From assembly GCA_019057975.1 (NCBI GenBank), contig JAHLWJ010000013.1:1-29983 (forward strand): 29,983 nucleotides of DNA. Direction: 5' to 3'. Both the position numbers and the translations under genes were made by a program. The notes beneath the pieces are model-generated. The model did no database searches. It saw nothing but the letters and a program-made list of their open reading frames with translations, and was not told the origin of the DNA. The DNA is from Promethearchaeota archaeon. Lineage in GTDB: Archaea > Asgardarchaeota > Lokiarchaeia > Sigynarchaeales > SOKP01. The stretch's first letter is position 1. The number at the start of each line of letters is the position of its first letter. Below, in pieces: positions 7,521-16,502 of the stretch.

Positions 7521-9101
7521 TTGATTAACAAGAAGTTTCAAAAAAATTGGTTAAAAATACTTAATTATAATTCAAATATTGAATTAGGAGATAAATTCAA
7601 ATTAGTAGATGATAAGGTAAGAATACCCCTAACACCAATAGAAGTTAATCCATATCTTTTATACTTTCTATTTGAGACTCTTTATCCAAAATTTATCAAT
7701 TCGCAACAGAATATCTTAGATATAATAATATCTGATGATGGAAAAAAAATTATTAAATCATATTTATATAAGACAAAGAAAGCTGGTATTCATGAATCAA
7801 TAGAAATATTTCCACATGATATTATTAAAGTTCACAAAAAAGACTTTGAAGATATTGAAAGATTTTATGATAGAATTTTGGGAGGTTTGATAAAAAAGAA
7901 AGGAGAAAGAGTTTCATCAATTCGAGTTTTCAAAGAAAAAGCTATTACTTACATTAATCAATATTGTATAGATATCGAAGATTTACCTTTCGATAAGCTG
8001 TTATTGAAATTCCTTGATTTAATCCAAAAATTAGTTAAACAAGATTTATTTGTACTGTATCCAGAACCAAAAATATTTAGATTCTTAAAAGATATTATCA
8101 ACTTTTTAAACGGGTACCAGTTGAATAGTCTTTTTAAAATGTTTTACCCCCTTTTACCCGAATTTAACATCTCAATTATATTCGGTTCTCAAGAATTGAT
8201 TATTATTTTACATTTGCAGAAAATAATTGTTTCAAAGTCTGAAACACCGTATTTAAGATTAAAATTAATGCTCCCAAATGAGTTAGATATAAATCTTGAT
8301 GGATTAAATGAAAATGAAATTATAGGACTTGTTAGAGAACGTTTACAAACAGATAATACTTATTTTATAAATCAAAGGGATGTAATTTCACTCTTAACAG
8401 AATTAATTAATTTACCGGTTAATATTAGGGAGGAAAATCTGCTATTAATTCTTCAAAAGATCTTATTTGCATATCGAAGTTTTGAGAAACATTGGTTTTT
8501 AAGACCAAAACCTATTATTTATAATAATCTTTTAAGATTTCTATTAAGAATTATTGGATTTAATTTAAACCTTCGAAAACTTTCCCATTGGGCAATACCT
8601 GATTTAATTTCTAATTTATTTGAGAGTTGGTTTGGATTAAATTCAAAGATTTTACTGATCATTTCAGATACTGAAAAATACAAAAAGCTTAATCTTAATA
8701 ATTTTAACTATTTGGAGAAAGTTACTGATTATATGCTCCTTTTTGAAATTGAAAATAAGACTTTAGTCAAAATTAATTCAATTGCTAAGGAAGACTTATT
8801 TACTAATGGGGAAATCGAAAGTTTAGAATCAATACGGGATAAACTTTCTGAAAAATATGGTTTTCTGTCAAGTATAATTATAATTGACAAACTTTTACTT
8901 CAAAATCTTATTAAACATTTTATTTTTGAACATTCAGAATATGCTCCTATCTCAAAAATAAGAACACTAAAGATGTTAAAAAAGCAAAAGTTCTTTTATA
9001 TATTTCCAGAATTACCATTATATAAATTAATCCAAAAAAAGGGTACAATTGCTCTTTTAAAACTTGTCATGCCAATATTAATTGATAAACATGAGTTTTA
9101 G
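7521..9101 (+). CDS. Hypothetical 526-aa protein, operon partner of the DUF362 gene
   Basis: The frame starts with TTG four bases after the upstream stop. The GGGGGTT at 7503-7509 can serve as its ribosome-binding site, which supports translational coupling. The protein is Leu/Ile/Lys-rich, largely helical, with no membrane helix long enough to be sure of, no Cys motif and no nucleotide-binding loop that I recognise. A mixed alpha/beta C-terminal part (about residues 355-460) contains SKILLIISDTEK and YMLLFEIENKTLVKIN. The family is not recognised. Its only functional clue is the tight linkage to the DUF362 gene. It converges on asd. Confidence 0.7.
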   Translation: MINKKFQKNWLKILNYNSNIELGDKFKLVDDKVRIPLTPIEVNPYLLYFLFETLYPKFINSQQNILDIIISDDGKKIIKSYLYKTKKAGIHESIEIFPHDIIKVHKKDFEDIERFYDRILGGLIKKKGERVSSIRVFKEKAITYINQYCIDIEDLPFDKLLLKFLDLIQKLVKQDLFVLYPEPKIFRFLKDIINFLNGYQLNSLFKMFYPLLPEFNISIIFGSQELIIILHLQKIIVSKSETPYLRLKLMLPNELDINLDGLNENEIIGLVRERLQTDNTYFINQRDVISLLTELINLPVNIREENLLLILQKILFAYRSFEKHWFLRPKPIIYNNLLRFLLRIIGFNLNLRKLSHWAIPDLISNLFESWFGLNSKILLIISDTEKYKKLNLNNFNYLEKVTDYMLLFEIENKTLVKINSIAKEDLFTNGEIESLESIRDKLSEKYGFLSSIIIIDKLLLQNLIKHFIFEHSEYAPISKIRTLKMLKKQKFFYIFPELPLYKLIQKKGTIALLKLVMPILIDKHEF

Positions 9102-9157
9102 CGTATTTAAGCAGAGGCAAAAGTAAAAAACTTTATGGTATAAGCAAAATTATCAAT

Positions 9158-10249
9158 TTAATTTATAAAACCTTTAGATACTAATAATTCAGCGCTCAAA
9201 ATACTACCCCCCGCAGCACCTCTTACGGTATTATGGCTCAAGGACACAAATTTAAAATCAAATACATTATCCCCCCTTAAGCGTCCTACTGTTACTGCCA
9301 TTCCTTTATCGTTATCTCTATCTTTTTTTGGTTGAGGTCTGTCTGTATTTTCTAGGTAAATTATGGGCTGTTTTGGCGCAAATGGTAAGTCCAATTCTTG
9401 AGGTACCGATTTAAAAGAGTTCCAGATTTTAATGATTTCCTCTTTTGATGGAACAGCATCTTTAAATTTAACATTTACACTAGCAGTATGACCATCGGAT
9501 ACGGGAACCCTTGTACATGTAGCACTTATGGCGATAGATTCATCATTTTCAATTCCGTTTTCACCCACTTTTCCCAAAATTTTTAATGGCTCTTTTTCTG
9601 TTTTTTCTTCTTCTCCATTAATATATGGAACAATATTATCAATGATATCTAAAGAAGGAACACCGGGATAACCTGCTCCAGACACTCCCTGAAGAGTTGT
9701 TATAATTAATTTATCAACTTTATAACCCGCTTGTTCTAAAGCATAAATAGGAGTTAAATAACTCTGAAGTGAACAATTAGGTTTTACTACTATGAAACCC
9801 TGTGTAAAGCCCATATTTTTTTGTTGGATTGGTATAATATTTACATGTTCATGGTTAATTTCACCAATAATCATAGGTACATCTGGAGTCCACCGATGAG
9901 CGGAATTATTGCTTATTACTGGTATCCCTCTTCTGGCGTATTCAACTTCAAGCTCTTTTATTTGCTCTTTGGTAGGCATATTGAGAGCAGAAAAGACAAA
10001 ACTAAGATCTTTAGGAATTTTTTCAAAATCCTGGACATCTCTTACAACAAAATCTTTAATATTTTTAGGAATCGAAAATGGCATCTGCCATTTTGTCTTT
10101 ACGGCTTCTTTATATGTCTTATCTGCTGATCGCGGCGATGCAGCTACATCAACTATCTGAAACCATGGGTGATTTTGTAATAACTTAATATAATTCTGAC
10201 CTACAATTCCTGTGGCACCTAAAATTCCTATCTTATATTTTTTCATCAA
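9158..10249 (-). CDS. asd: Aspartate-semialdehyde dehydrogenase (archaeal/fungal type)
   Basis: A 363-aa dehydrogenase with NADP-binding GILGATGIVGQ (8-18), catalytic Cys159 in VVKPNCSLQ, substrate-binding TRVPV (246-250) and catalytic His254 in SDGHTASV, and C-terminal HNTVRGAAGGSI. Length and motifs match the archaeal/fungal class of the enzyme. It reduces aspartyl-4-phosphate to the semialdehyde, the branch point to lysine, threonine and methionine. Malonyl-CoA reductases of Sulfolobales are close relatives, so that activity cannot be excluded by motif alone. It is transcribed alone, and no aspartokinase is adjacent. Confidence 0.93.
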   Translation of the reverse strand: MMKKYKIGILGATGIVGQNYIKLLQNHPWFQIVDVAASPRSADKTYKEAVKTKWQMPFSIPKNIKDFVVRDVQDFEKIPKDLSFVFSALNMPTKEQIKELEVEYARRGIPVISNNSAHRWTPDVPMIIGEINHEHVNIIPIQQKNMGFTQGFIVVKPNCSLQSYLTPIYALEQAGYKVDKLIITTLQGVSGAGYPGVPSLDIIDNIVPYINGEEEKTEKEPLKILGKVGENGIENDESIAISATCTRVPVSDGHTASVNVKFKDAVPSKEEIIKIWNSFKSVPQELDLPFAPKQPIIYLENTDRPQPKKDRDNDKGMAVTVGRLRGDNVFDFKFVSLSHNTVRGAAGGSILSAELLVSKGFIN

Positions 10250-10434
10250 TGATCCTTTACTTGTTATTAAGTAATTTCAAAAATGTGAATGTTGAATTAT
10301 TTTTAGGTTTGTTTATAATTAAATTTGCTGATTTTTACCTTAAATTTTTGAATTTTGATACATTTTTATGTTTTAGAAACTTTAATCTATATCGTGTTTA
10401 TGAATTAAATTAAAAAAAAAAAATAAAATAAATT

Positions 10435-10965
10435 ATGCCAGGTCCTTATGACGAGCTAGAAAAAGAAGCTGAAAACTTAGAAAAGCAATCTAAAGACGAA
10501 TTTAAAAATAAAAATTTCGTTTCAGCAATTTCATTATTAGAAGGAGCACAAGAAATTTATTCAACATTAGGATTTCAAGGTAAGATTAGAATGATTAATC
10601 AGAGAATTGCTCAGTTAAAAAACTTGGTTAAGTATGAAACACAAGATACAGTTGTTAGAACTAAAGCGGAAGAGAGTTTCCAACAACGTGTTGATGAAGT
10701 TTTAAAAGAAAAAGAAATGTATGTAGATAAAAAATTATCAGAGCAGAAAGCTCTACCCCCAGAAATGAAAAGAAAACTCGAACAAATTGGATTACTGGTG
10801 GAAAAAGCAGACAAAGAAGAAAAATTAGGCAAAATTTCAAGAGTAATAGAGAGATATGAATATATTTTAGAAATATATAAATCTATTCCTAAAGATGTAA
10901 TGAACTTTTCTAATGAAATCTATGAAATCGAGAAGAAAATATCAGTCATACGTTCAAAACAATAA
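10435..10965 (+). CDS. Helical (TPR/MIT-like) coiled-coil hypothetical protein
   Basis: A 176-aa, highly charged all-helical protein. Residues 5-60 form a helical-hairpin pattern (DEFKNKNFVSAISLLEGAQ then IYSTLG and a further helix) like a single TPR or MIT-type three-helix unit. Residues 70-125 are coiled coil. Residues 118-172 repeat a similar hairpin (KADKEEKLGKISRVIERYEY). No catalytic motif is visible. It lies 47 bases before the NOG1 gene on the same strand, so the two may be co-expressed. The similarity to MIT/TPR units is by pattern only. Confidence 0.75.
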   Translation: MPGPYDELEKEAENLEKQSKDEFKNKNFVSAISLLEGAQEIYSTLGFQGKIRMINQRIAQLKNLVKYETQDTVVRTKAEESFQQRVDEVLKEKEMYVDKKLSEQKALPPEMKRKLEQIGLLVEKADKEEKLGKISRVIERYEYILEIYKSIPKDVMNFSNEIYEIEKKISVIRSKQ

Positions 10966-11012
10966 ATATAATTCTTCCTCTTATTTCGAAATAAAAAAAT
11001 TATTGAGTATTT

Positions 11013-12050
11013 ATGAAAAATCCTTTTAATGAGTTCTATCATGTCCCAAATTCAAAGGAATTATTGGATATTGCTTTTAAGAGAGGGATGAAAAGTTCAG
11101 CTCAAGTTTCAAAAAACGCTCCGATTCTAATAAAAGCAAAAAAAAAAGAATCTAGACGTATAAAGGTCGCAGCTGAGGAATTAATAAGCAAGATTTTAAA
11201 AATTGTAAAAATGGTTCCAAATATTGATGATCTTCCCGATTTTTATAAAGAATTAGCATCTATTTTGGTAGATATAGATAAATTGAAACTAAGTTTAGGT
11301 AAATTAAGCGGAATTATACCTATCCTACGCAAGCTAGAAAGAGAGCATTTAAGCCGATTAAGAAAAATTGATTTCCCCAAAGAAGGAGATCGGTTAAGAA
11401 GAGCAGCTTTTGGTAGAATATCATCCGTTATTAATAAACAAGATAAAAATCTTAAATACTTGAACAACATTAGAGGTGACTTGAGAAGGATTCCTACAAT
11501 TGACTATACCATACCATGTATAGTAGTCGCGGGTTATCCTAATGTAGGTAAAAGTAGTGTAGTAAAAAACATATCCACGAATAAGAAAATTGTAATTAAG
11601 GAATATCCCTTTACAACTAAACAATTAAATATGGGACATCTAGAAATAGAAGGGAGATTTGAGAAAATTCAAATACAGTGCTTAGATACACCTGGTATTT
11701 TGGATCGTCCTATGTCAAAAAGGAACAAAATTGAATTACAGGCAATCTTAGCTTTGAGGTTAATCTCTGATTTAATTCTGTTTGTTTTTGATCCTACACC
11801 TGCTTGTGGTTATGATATCACATCTCAAATTGAATTATTTCATGAAATAAAACAAAATTTTTCTAAAGAAGGAAAAATCGAAATCATCATTATATTTAAT
11901 AAGATGGATTTAGCTAAAGACTCAGAAATTGTATATTTGAAAGAAAAACTAAACCTTAAAGATGATGAGTTTTATTTAACAAACGCTCTGAGTGGAGAAA
12001 ATTTAGATACATTAATCAATGTTTTAAAAGATAGATATCGGGGTAGTTAA
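11013..12050 (+). CDS. NOG1-family GTPase (ribosome large-subunit biogenesis)
   Basis: A 345-aa Obg-related GTPase of the archaeal/eukaryotic NOG1 type. Residues 1-165 form the characteristic helical NOG1 N-terminal domain, starting NPFNEFYHVPNSKELLDIAF. The G domain follows: G1 GYPNVGKSS (174-182), switch EYPFTTK (197-203), G3 DTPG (225-228), G4 NKMD (296-299) and a G5-like NALSGE (324-329). It should act in assembly of the large ribosomal subunit. It is the first of a tight run with the methanofuran genes; the next frame begins within a few bases of this stop. Confidence 0.92.
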   Translation: MKNPFNEFYHVPNSKELLDIAFKRGMKSSAQVSKNAPILIKAKKKESRRIKVAAEELISKILKIVKMVPNIDDLPDFYKELASILVDIDKLKLSLGKLSGIIPILRKLEREHLSRLRKIDFPKEGDRLRRAAFGRISSVINKQDKNLKYLNNIRGDLRRIPTIDYTIPCIVVAGYPNVGKSSVVKNISTNKKIVIKEYPFTTKQLNMGHLEIEGRFEKIQIQCLDTPGILDRPMSKRNKIELQAILALRLISDLILFVFDPTPACGYDITSQIELFHEIKQNFSKEGKIEIIIIFNKMDLAKDSEIVYLKEKLNLKDDEFYLTNALSGENLDTLINVLKDRYRGS

Positions 12051-12052
12051 GA

Positions 12053-13123
12053 ATAATCATTCTAGGCTTAGATATTGGTGGAGCTAATACAAAAACGGCT
12101 TTAATTCACTTTAAAGAAAAAAAAATCATTAAATCATACTCATATATGGAATATTTTCCATTCTGGGAAAAAACTAAAACAGAAATTCCAGAAATGTTAC
12201 ATAATATTACAGCAAAACTATTTGAAATGAATGACTATCAAGTTGATAATGTCGACTATTTCGCAATAACCATTACTGCCGAGCTTTCCGATGCATTCCA
12301 AACAAAGAGAGAGGGAATCTCAACAATCCTAGATGCATTAGAGAAAGTTTTTGAAAAGGATAAATTAAAATTTATATCAAATAAACCAACATTTCTTGAT
12401 TATACAAATGCTAAATCTGAGCCTTATTCAATCGCATCAACTAACTGGGTATCTACAGCTCTATTTTTGGCCTATTTTGTGCCTGAATGTATTTTAATTG
12501 ATGCGGGATCAACTACAATTGATATTATTCCTATTATCAAATCAAAACCTGCTTCAATGGGAAATGATGACATTTCACGTCTAACGAATCACGAATTAAT
12601 TTATACAGGAGGCTTACGGGCTACAATCCCGTCTATAACTCATCATATTCCTCATAAAGGCAAAAATGTACGTGTTTCATTTGAAAAATTTGCATTAATT
12701 TCTGATGTTCATAGAATTTTAAATAATATTTCAGAAGAAGACTATATAAATGATACTGCTGATAACCGTTCAAAATCACTACAAGATTGTTATGCTCGAC
12801 TCTCTAGAGTAATGTGTATGGATATTGAAACACTTTCAAAGGATGATTTAAACACAATTGCCAATTATATTTATGAAAAACAATTGGATATTGTTTCTAG
12901 AGAAATTAGAGCATTTATGGATATATTAATAATTAGATTCAAAGAATTTGAGAATAATCCGAAATTCATTATAACAGGCTTATCGGCTGATTTCTTGATT
13001 AGAAAATCTCTCCTAAACTTAGGGTACAAAAATATTAGTAGCTATGAGGAAATAACAAATATCCCAAACAAAATCAACTCATCAGCTTTCGCTGTAGCGG
13101 GAGCATTATACTATCAATTATAA
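12053..13123 (+). CDS. mfnF: MfnF-like ASKHA protein of methanofuran biosynthesis, with a non-standard start codon
   Basis: A 356-aa Hydantoinase_A/ASKHA-fold protein. The first phosphate loop, LGLDIGGANTKTA, is the hallmark N-terminus of MfnF, which joins the furan and tyramine-glutamate halves of methanofuran. A second loop, IDAGSTTIDIIP, lies near residue 152, and NHELIYTGGLRATIP follows. The first ATG (12146) falls after the phosphate loop and would delete it. Between the upstream in-frame TAG (12044) and the loop the only Met-like options are ATA (12053), ATC (12056) or ATT (12059); GGGGT at 12040-12044 is a plausible ribosome-binding site. The next gene encodes the MfnE-like kinase, which supports the role. 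Confidence 0.82.
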   Translation: MIILGLDIGGANTKTALIHFKEKKIIKSYSYMEYFPFWEKTKTEIPEMLHNITAKLFEMNDYQVDNVDYFAITITAELSDAFQTKREGISTILDALEKVFEKDKLKFISNKPTFLDYTNAKSEPYSIASTNWVSTALFLAYFVPECILIDAGSTTIDIIPIIKSKPASMGNDDISRLTNHELIYTGGLRATIPSITHHIPHKGKNVRVSFEKFALISDVHRILNNISEEDYINDTADNRSKSLQDCYARLSRVMCMDIETLSKDDLNTIANYIYEKQLDIVSREIRAFMDILIIRFKEFENNPKFIITGLSADFLIRKSLLNLGYKNISSYEEITNIPNKINSSAFAVAGALYYQL

Positions 13124-13126
13124 TAT

Positions 13127-13864
13127 ATGCATAAGATTATGAAGTATAAAACTGCTTTATTTAAAATTGGTGGTACAATTTTAGAAGATTTTGAGAACCT
13201 TAATTCTACATTATCTCAATTATCAAAATTATTCGGGAAAGATATAATCCAAAGGATAATTTTAATCCCTGGTGGTGGTTCCTTTGCAAACTTTGTCAGA
13301 AAAATATATAGCGAATTAAAATTAACTGATGAGATGGCTCATTGGATGAGTATTATTTCAATGGACTATAATGGTATAGAATTAGGTAAAAAATTTCCCA
13401 AATTAGAAGTTTTTGAAGAGTATGATAAATTAAAAGAAATCGGTAAAAGTTTCTGTATATTTTTACCATATCAATTCTTAAAAGAAAATGATAAATTACC
13501 ACATAATTGGCAAGTCACTTCTGATTCAATAGCTCTTTTTTTGGCAAAAAAGCTCGGATTTAATGAATGTTTTTTGATAAAAGATGTTGATGGTATTTTA
13601 AATGGAAAAAGTCAAGTAATTAAGGAAATATCTGCAGCGGAATTCAGAAAATTGAAAGAAGCTGGAAAATTACTTGAGTTTAAAAGTGCAGATGATGAAT
13701 TAAAAAACCAATCAAGGCCAATAGATCCATATCTATTAACACTGATTGAGAAGTGGAAAATTTCTTGTGTGATTTTAAACGGCACATTTGATAATCAAAG
13801 AATTACAGACTTTTTTGATGATTCGATAACAGTTCAAGAGAAAATTTATACAAGAATTATTTAA
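13127..13864 (+). CDS. mfnE: MfnE-like amino-acid-kinase-fold kinase of methanofuran biosynthesis
   Basis: A 245-aa amino acid kinase-fold protein: LFKIGGTILED (phosphate loop, near 11-21), IILIPGGGSFANFVR (45-59), the HNWQVTSDSIALFLAKKLG segment (about 126-145) typical of archaeal MfnE, and KDVDGIL. MfnE phosphorylates 5-(aminomethyl)-3-furanmethanol phosphate to the diphosphate that MfnF uses. It starts three bases after the mfnF-like stop. A second in-frame ATG at 13139 (MKYKTALFKIGG) may be the better start. The pair implies a methanofuran-dependent C1 pathway in this organism. Confidence 0.85.
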   Translation: MHKIMKYKTALFKIGGTILEDFENLNSTLSQLSKLFGKDIIQRIILIPGGGSFANFVRKIYSELKLTDEMAHWMSIISMDYNGIELGKKFPKLEVFEEYDKLKEIGKSFCIFLPYQFLKENDKLPHNWQVTSDSIALFLAKKLGFNECFLIKDVDGILNGKSQVIKEISAAEFRKLKEAGKLLEFKSADDELKNQSRPIDPYLLTLIEKWKISCVILNGTFDNQRITDFFDDSITVQEKIYTRII

Positions 13865-13904
13865 TGTTTTGATTATTTTTAACTAATAAAAATGGTGCTT
13901 ACTA

Positions 13905-15182
13905 ATGGTTGATTTAGATAAGATTAAAAATTTTGTAGTAATTGGAGGCGGTATTATGGGTTCGGGAATCGCTCAGGTTGCCCTACTTACCGGGTATGAG
14001 AAAGTTTTGGTCATTGATCTCAACTCTGAAATACTCGAGACATCAAGAAACCTTATTCAACAGCGAATTGAGGCTCTTGAATCCGAGGAGAAATGTAAGG
14101 AATTTTTTGCCTACCACGAAATGTTAAAAAACTCAGATTTTAAAAAGAAGTTGGGGAGTTTCGAATCGGTTGGTATAGTAGCTAATATGACAGATACCAA
14201 AACCATTATGAGCCGACTATGCACAGAAACAGTGATTTCAAAAGGAGTGAAGGATGCGGATTTTGTAATTGAAGCTGTTAGCGAGAAATTGGAACTTAAA
14301 CAAAAAATATTTGGACAATTGGGAGAATATTCTCCACCTCAAGCAGTCTTAGCATCGAATACATCATCAATGAGCATAACTAAAATTGCTCAGGATTCCA
14401 AACACCCCGAAAAGGTTATAGGGATGCATTTTCACACCTTTTTCCCAATAACTGGAATGTTAATCGAGATCACTCCGGGGGAAAAATCTTCAGAAGAATC
14501 CCTTGAAATAGGTCGAGAAATTGCTCAAAGATTTCCCAGTTTAATGGGTGAAAGGTTTACAGTTCAACTTGAAAAAGAGTCTCCTGGTCTCATTGCAAAC
14601 CGGATGGCCATTGCAGGAGGGCTTTATTTTAATTGGATACTCAAACATGCAACAGATAATGGAATCTCCCGTGAGCAATTAGATGCAGCAGGTTTTTCAT
14701 CTGAAGGAGCCGATGTTATAGGTATAGATACTATATATTATTGTGCTAAATATTTTGAAGAAAATGTTTCTCCTGATTTTACTCCTAGCGAAAGACTTAC
14801 AGATTTATTCAATGCTGGGAAATTCGGAAGAAAAGTAGGAGAAGGATTTTATAAGTGGAATGAAGATGGTCCAATTATAAATATTCCCCCCGTTGAAAAG
14901 AAAACTACGGATTTTTTAACAAATAATTTAGACCCTGAGATTTATTCTGCGATACAGTTAAATGAAGCTTGTAGGTTGTTAGAAGAAGGAGTTATAAAGA
15001 GTTATGAATTAATTAATAAAGTACTCCTGAAAGGTACTTTTATGCCAGGGCCTTTTGTGGCCGGTAAAGCAAAATATAAAGAATGGGCAGAAAAATTATA
15101 TAAATTTGCCGAAATATCCGGTAAATCTTACCTGAAACCTTGTGATATGATGGAATCAGGGAGTTTTCTAGATTATAAATAA
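13905..15182 (+). CDS. 3-hydroxyacyl-CoA dehydrogenase
   Basis: A 425-aa monofunctional enzyme with an NAD-binding VIGGGIMGSGIAQ (12-24), VIEAVSEKLELKQKIF (121-136), LASNTSSMSITKIA (149-162) and GMHFHTFFPITGMLIEIT (173-190), which supplies the catalytic histidine. The canonical HFFNP motif reads HFHTFFP here. The C-terminal dimerisation domain is duplicated in outline (about 225-320 and 335-425; RKVGEGFYKW marks the first). It oxidises 3-hydroxyacyl-CoA to 3-ketoacyl-CoA. The two MaoC-type genes just downstream suggest a hydratase/dehydrogenase module. Base usage looks less AT-biased than the neighbours, which could hint at transfer, but this was judged by eye. Confidence 0.9.
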   Translation: MVDLDKIKNFVVIGGGIMGSGIAQVALLTGYEKVLVIDLNSEILETSRNLIQQRIEALESEEKCKEFFAYHEMLKNSDFKKKLGSFESVGIVANMTDTKTIMSRLCTETVISKGVKDADFVIEAVSEKLELKQKIFGQLGEYSPPQAVLASNTSSMSITKIAQDSKHPEKVIGMHFHTFFPITGMLIEITPGEKSSEESLEIGREIAQRFPSLMGERFTVQLEKESPGLIANRMAIAGGLYFNWILKHATDNGISREQLDAAGFSSEGADVIGIDTIYYCAKYFEENVSPDFTPSERLTDLFNAGKFGRKVGEGFYKWNEDGPIINIPPVEKKTTDFLTNNLDPEIYSAIQLNEACRLLEEGVIKSYELINKVLLKGTFMPGPFVAGKAKYKEWAEKLYKFAEISGKSYLKPCDMMESGSFLDYK

Positions 15183-15304
15183 TACTGTTATTAGACCATA
15201 GCAGAAAATATAACAATAAATAATGATAAAAGTTTTATAATTAAACTTTTAATTAATTTGATTCTAAATTATTATTAATACATAAAATTGAAAGTGAAAT
15301 CAAG

Positions 15305-15808
15305 ATGTCGGAAATTGAAGAGATTAAGAAGAATGCTGAATTCTTAATGGAAAATCTTCCTGGCAAGGACTTACCGGGTAGTGCTAAAATAAGTGTTCGC
15401 TATAGGAACTTAGTAAATTTCGCAAAATGTTTTGGCATTACAGATCCAAAATATGTTGGTCCAGAAGAAGAGGGAATTGTGGCATGTCATGCATATGCGA
15501 ACGCATATACTATAAAAAGCCTTTACACATTAGCCCCAGGTGCCAAATTAGTCCAAGATGGGGAAGAACGCATGCTTATAAAGAATCCTAGAATGATCTT
15601 ACATGCAGGGAATAAATATAATTGGGAAGGATGTGTAGATGTAAAACCTGGGGATAAATTAACTGGTACTGCGAAATGGGGAAAAGTATGGTTAGTTGAA
15701 TCAAATATGATGCTATTTGCTGAATTAATTACTACAGTTAAAAATCAAAATGATGAACTTGTATGTAATGTAATAGTTACAGCAGGAATAAGAAAGGGAG
15801 GTTATTAA
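15305..15808 (+). CDS. MaoC-like hot-dog protein, N-terminal-type (FAS1-like dehydratase) subunit
   Basis: A 167-aa single hot-dog domain: opening helix and AKISVRYRNLVNFAKCFGI, the ITDPKYVGPEEEGIVACHAYA segment, then LHAGNKYNWEGCVDVKPGDKLTGTAKWG, which matches the MaoC_dehydrat_N layout. Such halves lack the full D-x4-H catalytic pair and act with a partner that has it. The next gene starts three bases after this stop and supplies that motif, so the two probably form a heteromeric (R)-specific enoyl-CoA hydratase. The ATG follows an AT-rich leader of about 120 bases after the dehydrogenase gene, so it may have its own promoter. Confidence 0.82.
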   Translation: MSEIEEIKKNAEFLMENLPGKDLPGSAKISVRYRNLVNFAKCFGITDPKYVGPEEEGIVACHAYANAYTIKSLYTLAPGAKLVQDGEERMLIKNPRMILHAGNKYNWEGCVDVKPGDKLTGTAKWGKVWLVESNMMLFAELITTVKNQNDELVCNVIVTAGIRKGGY

Positions 15809-15811
15809 AAA

Positions 15812-16360
15812 ATGGTTAAAATATCAGATTTAAAGGTTGGAGAGGTTTTGAAAACCAAATTTGACGGAATAACTCGAGATCTATTAAAACAATATGCAAA
15901 AGCCTCAGGAGATACTAATCCTATACACACTAATGATACTGTAGCAAAAGCTGCAGGATTAAAAGGCGTAATAGCTCATGGTTTATTCTCTCTTGGATTT
16001 ATTACTAAATTATTTGAAGATTTACTTGAACATGGAAAATTTGGAAACCTTATTGACCTTTCAGTGGATATGAGGGGCATGGTAAGGGTTTCTGACGTCC
16101 TTCTAACAGAAGCAGTAATAGATAAGATAGAAGGAAAAAGAGTATTTTTTAATATTAAGCAGACCAGCTTTACAAATGTCGATATTAAAGATAAAGAGGG
16201 TAATGTAGTAAAACAATTTGAAGCTGGTGAAAGAGGATATATAAGTGAAAAAGATATTAAACGTGGATTAGTAAAAACAAAAGAAGTTGAGGAAGGTACT
16301 TTAACTTATCGTGAAAGAGTTGCTATTCCCGGGAGTGCTATTATTGAACTTTATGAATGA
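15812..16360 (+). CDS. MaoC-like (R)-specific enoyl-CoA hydratase, catalytic subunit
   Basis: A 182-aa hot-dog protein with the hydratase-2 motif YAKASGDTNPIHTND: Asp34 and His39 are the expected catalytic pair, followed by AAGLKGVIAHGLFSLG. The domain is complete at about 145 residues; a short tail (KRGLVKTKEVEEG...) extends it. It would hydrate trans-2-enoyl-CoA to (R)-3-hydroxyacyl-CoA or run the reverse dehydration. The AGGGAGG at 15795-15801 in the end of the upstream gene is a strong ribosome-binding site, supporting coupled expression. Stereochemistry is worth noting: MaoC enzymes make the (R) isomer, whereas classical 3HCDH uses (S). Confidence 0.87.
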   Translation: MVKISDLKVGEVLKTKFDGITRDLLKQYAKASGDTNPIHTNDTVAKAAGLKGVIAHGLFSLGFITKLFEDLLEHGKFGNLIDLSVDMRGMVRVSDVLLTEAVIDKIEGKRVFFNIKQTSFTNVDIKDKEGNVVKQFEAGERGYISEKDIKRGLVKTKEVEEGTLTYRERVAIPGSAIIELYE

Positions 16361-16502
16361 TTAGAAAACCTATTTTAAATTATATATTTTACAAAATTTT
16401 TCTTTTTTTTAAGGGTTTGAAAGATATTTATACTAGTTGAAAGATATTTTTAATAGAAATGATCTTTGAGAATATAATTTAATATTATAATTTTATCCCA
16501 CT

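Noticed and set aside
12146..13123. mfnF-like gene starting at ATG 12146
   Set aside because: It would remove the phosphate-binding GLDIGGANTK loop, which is in frame and intact just upstream.
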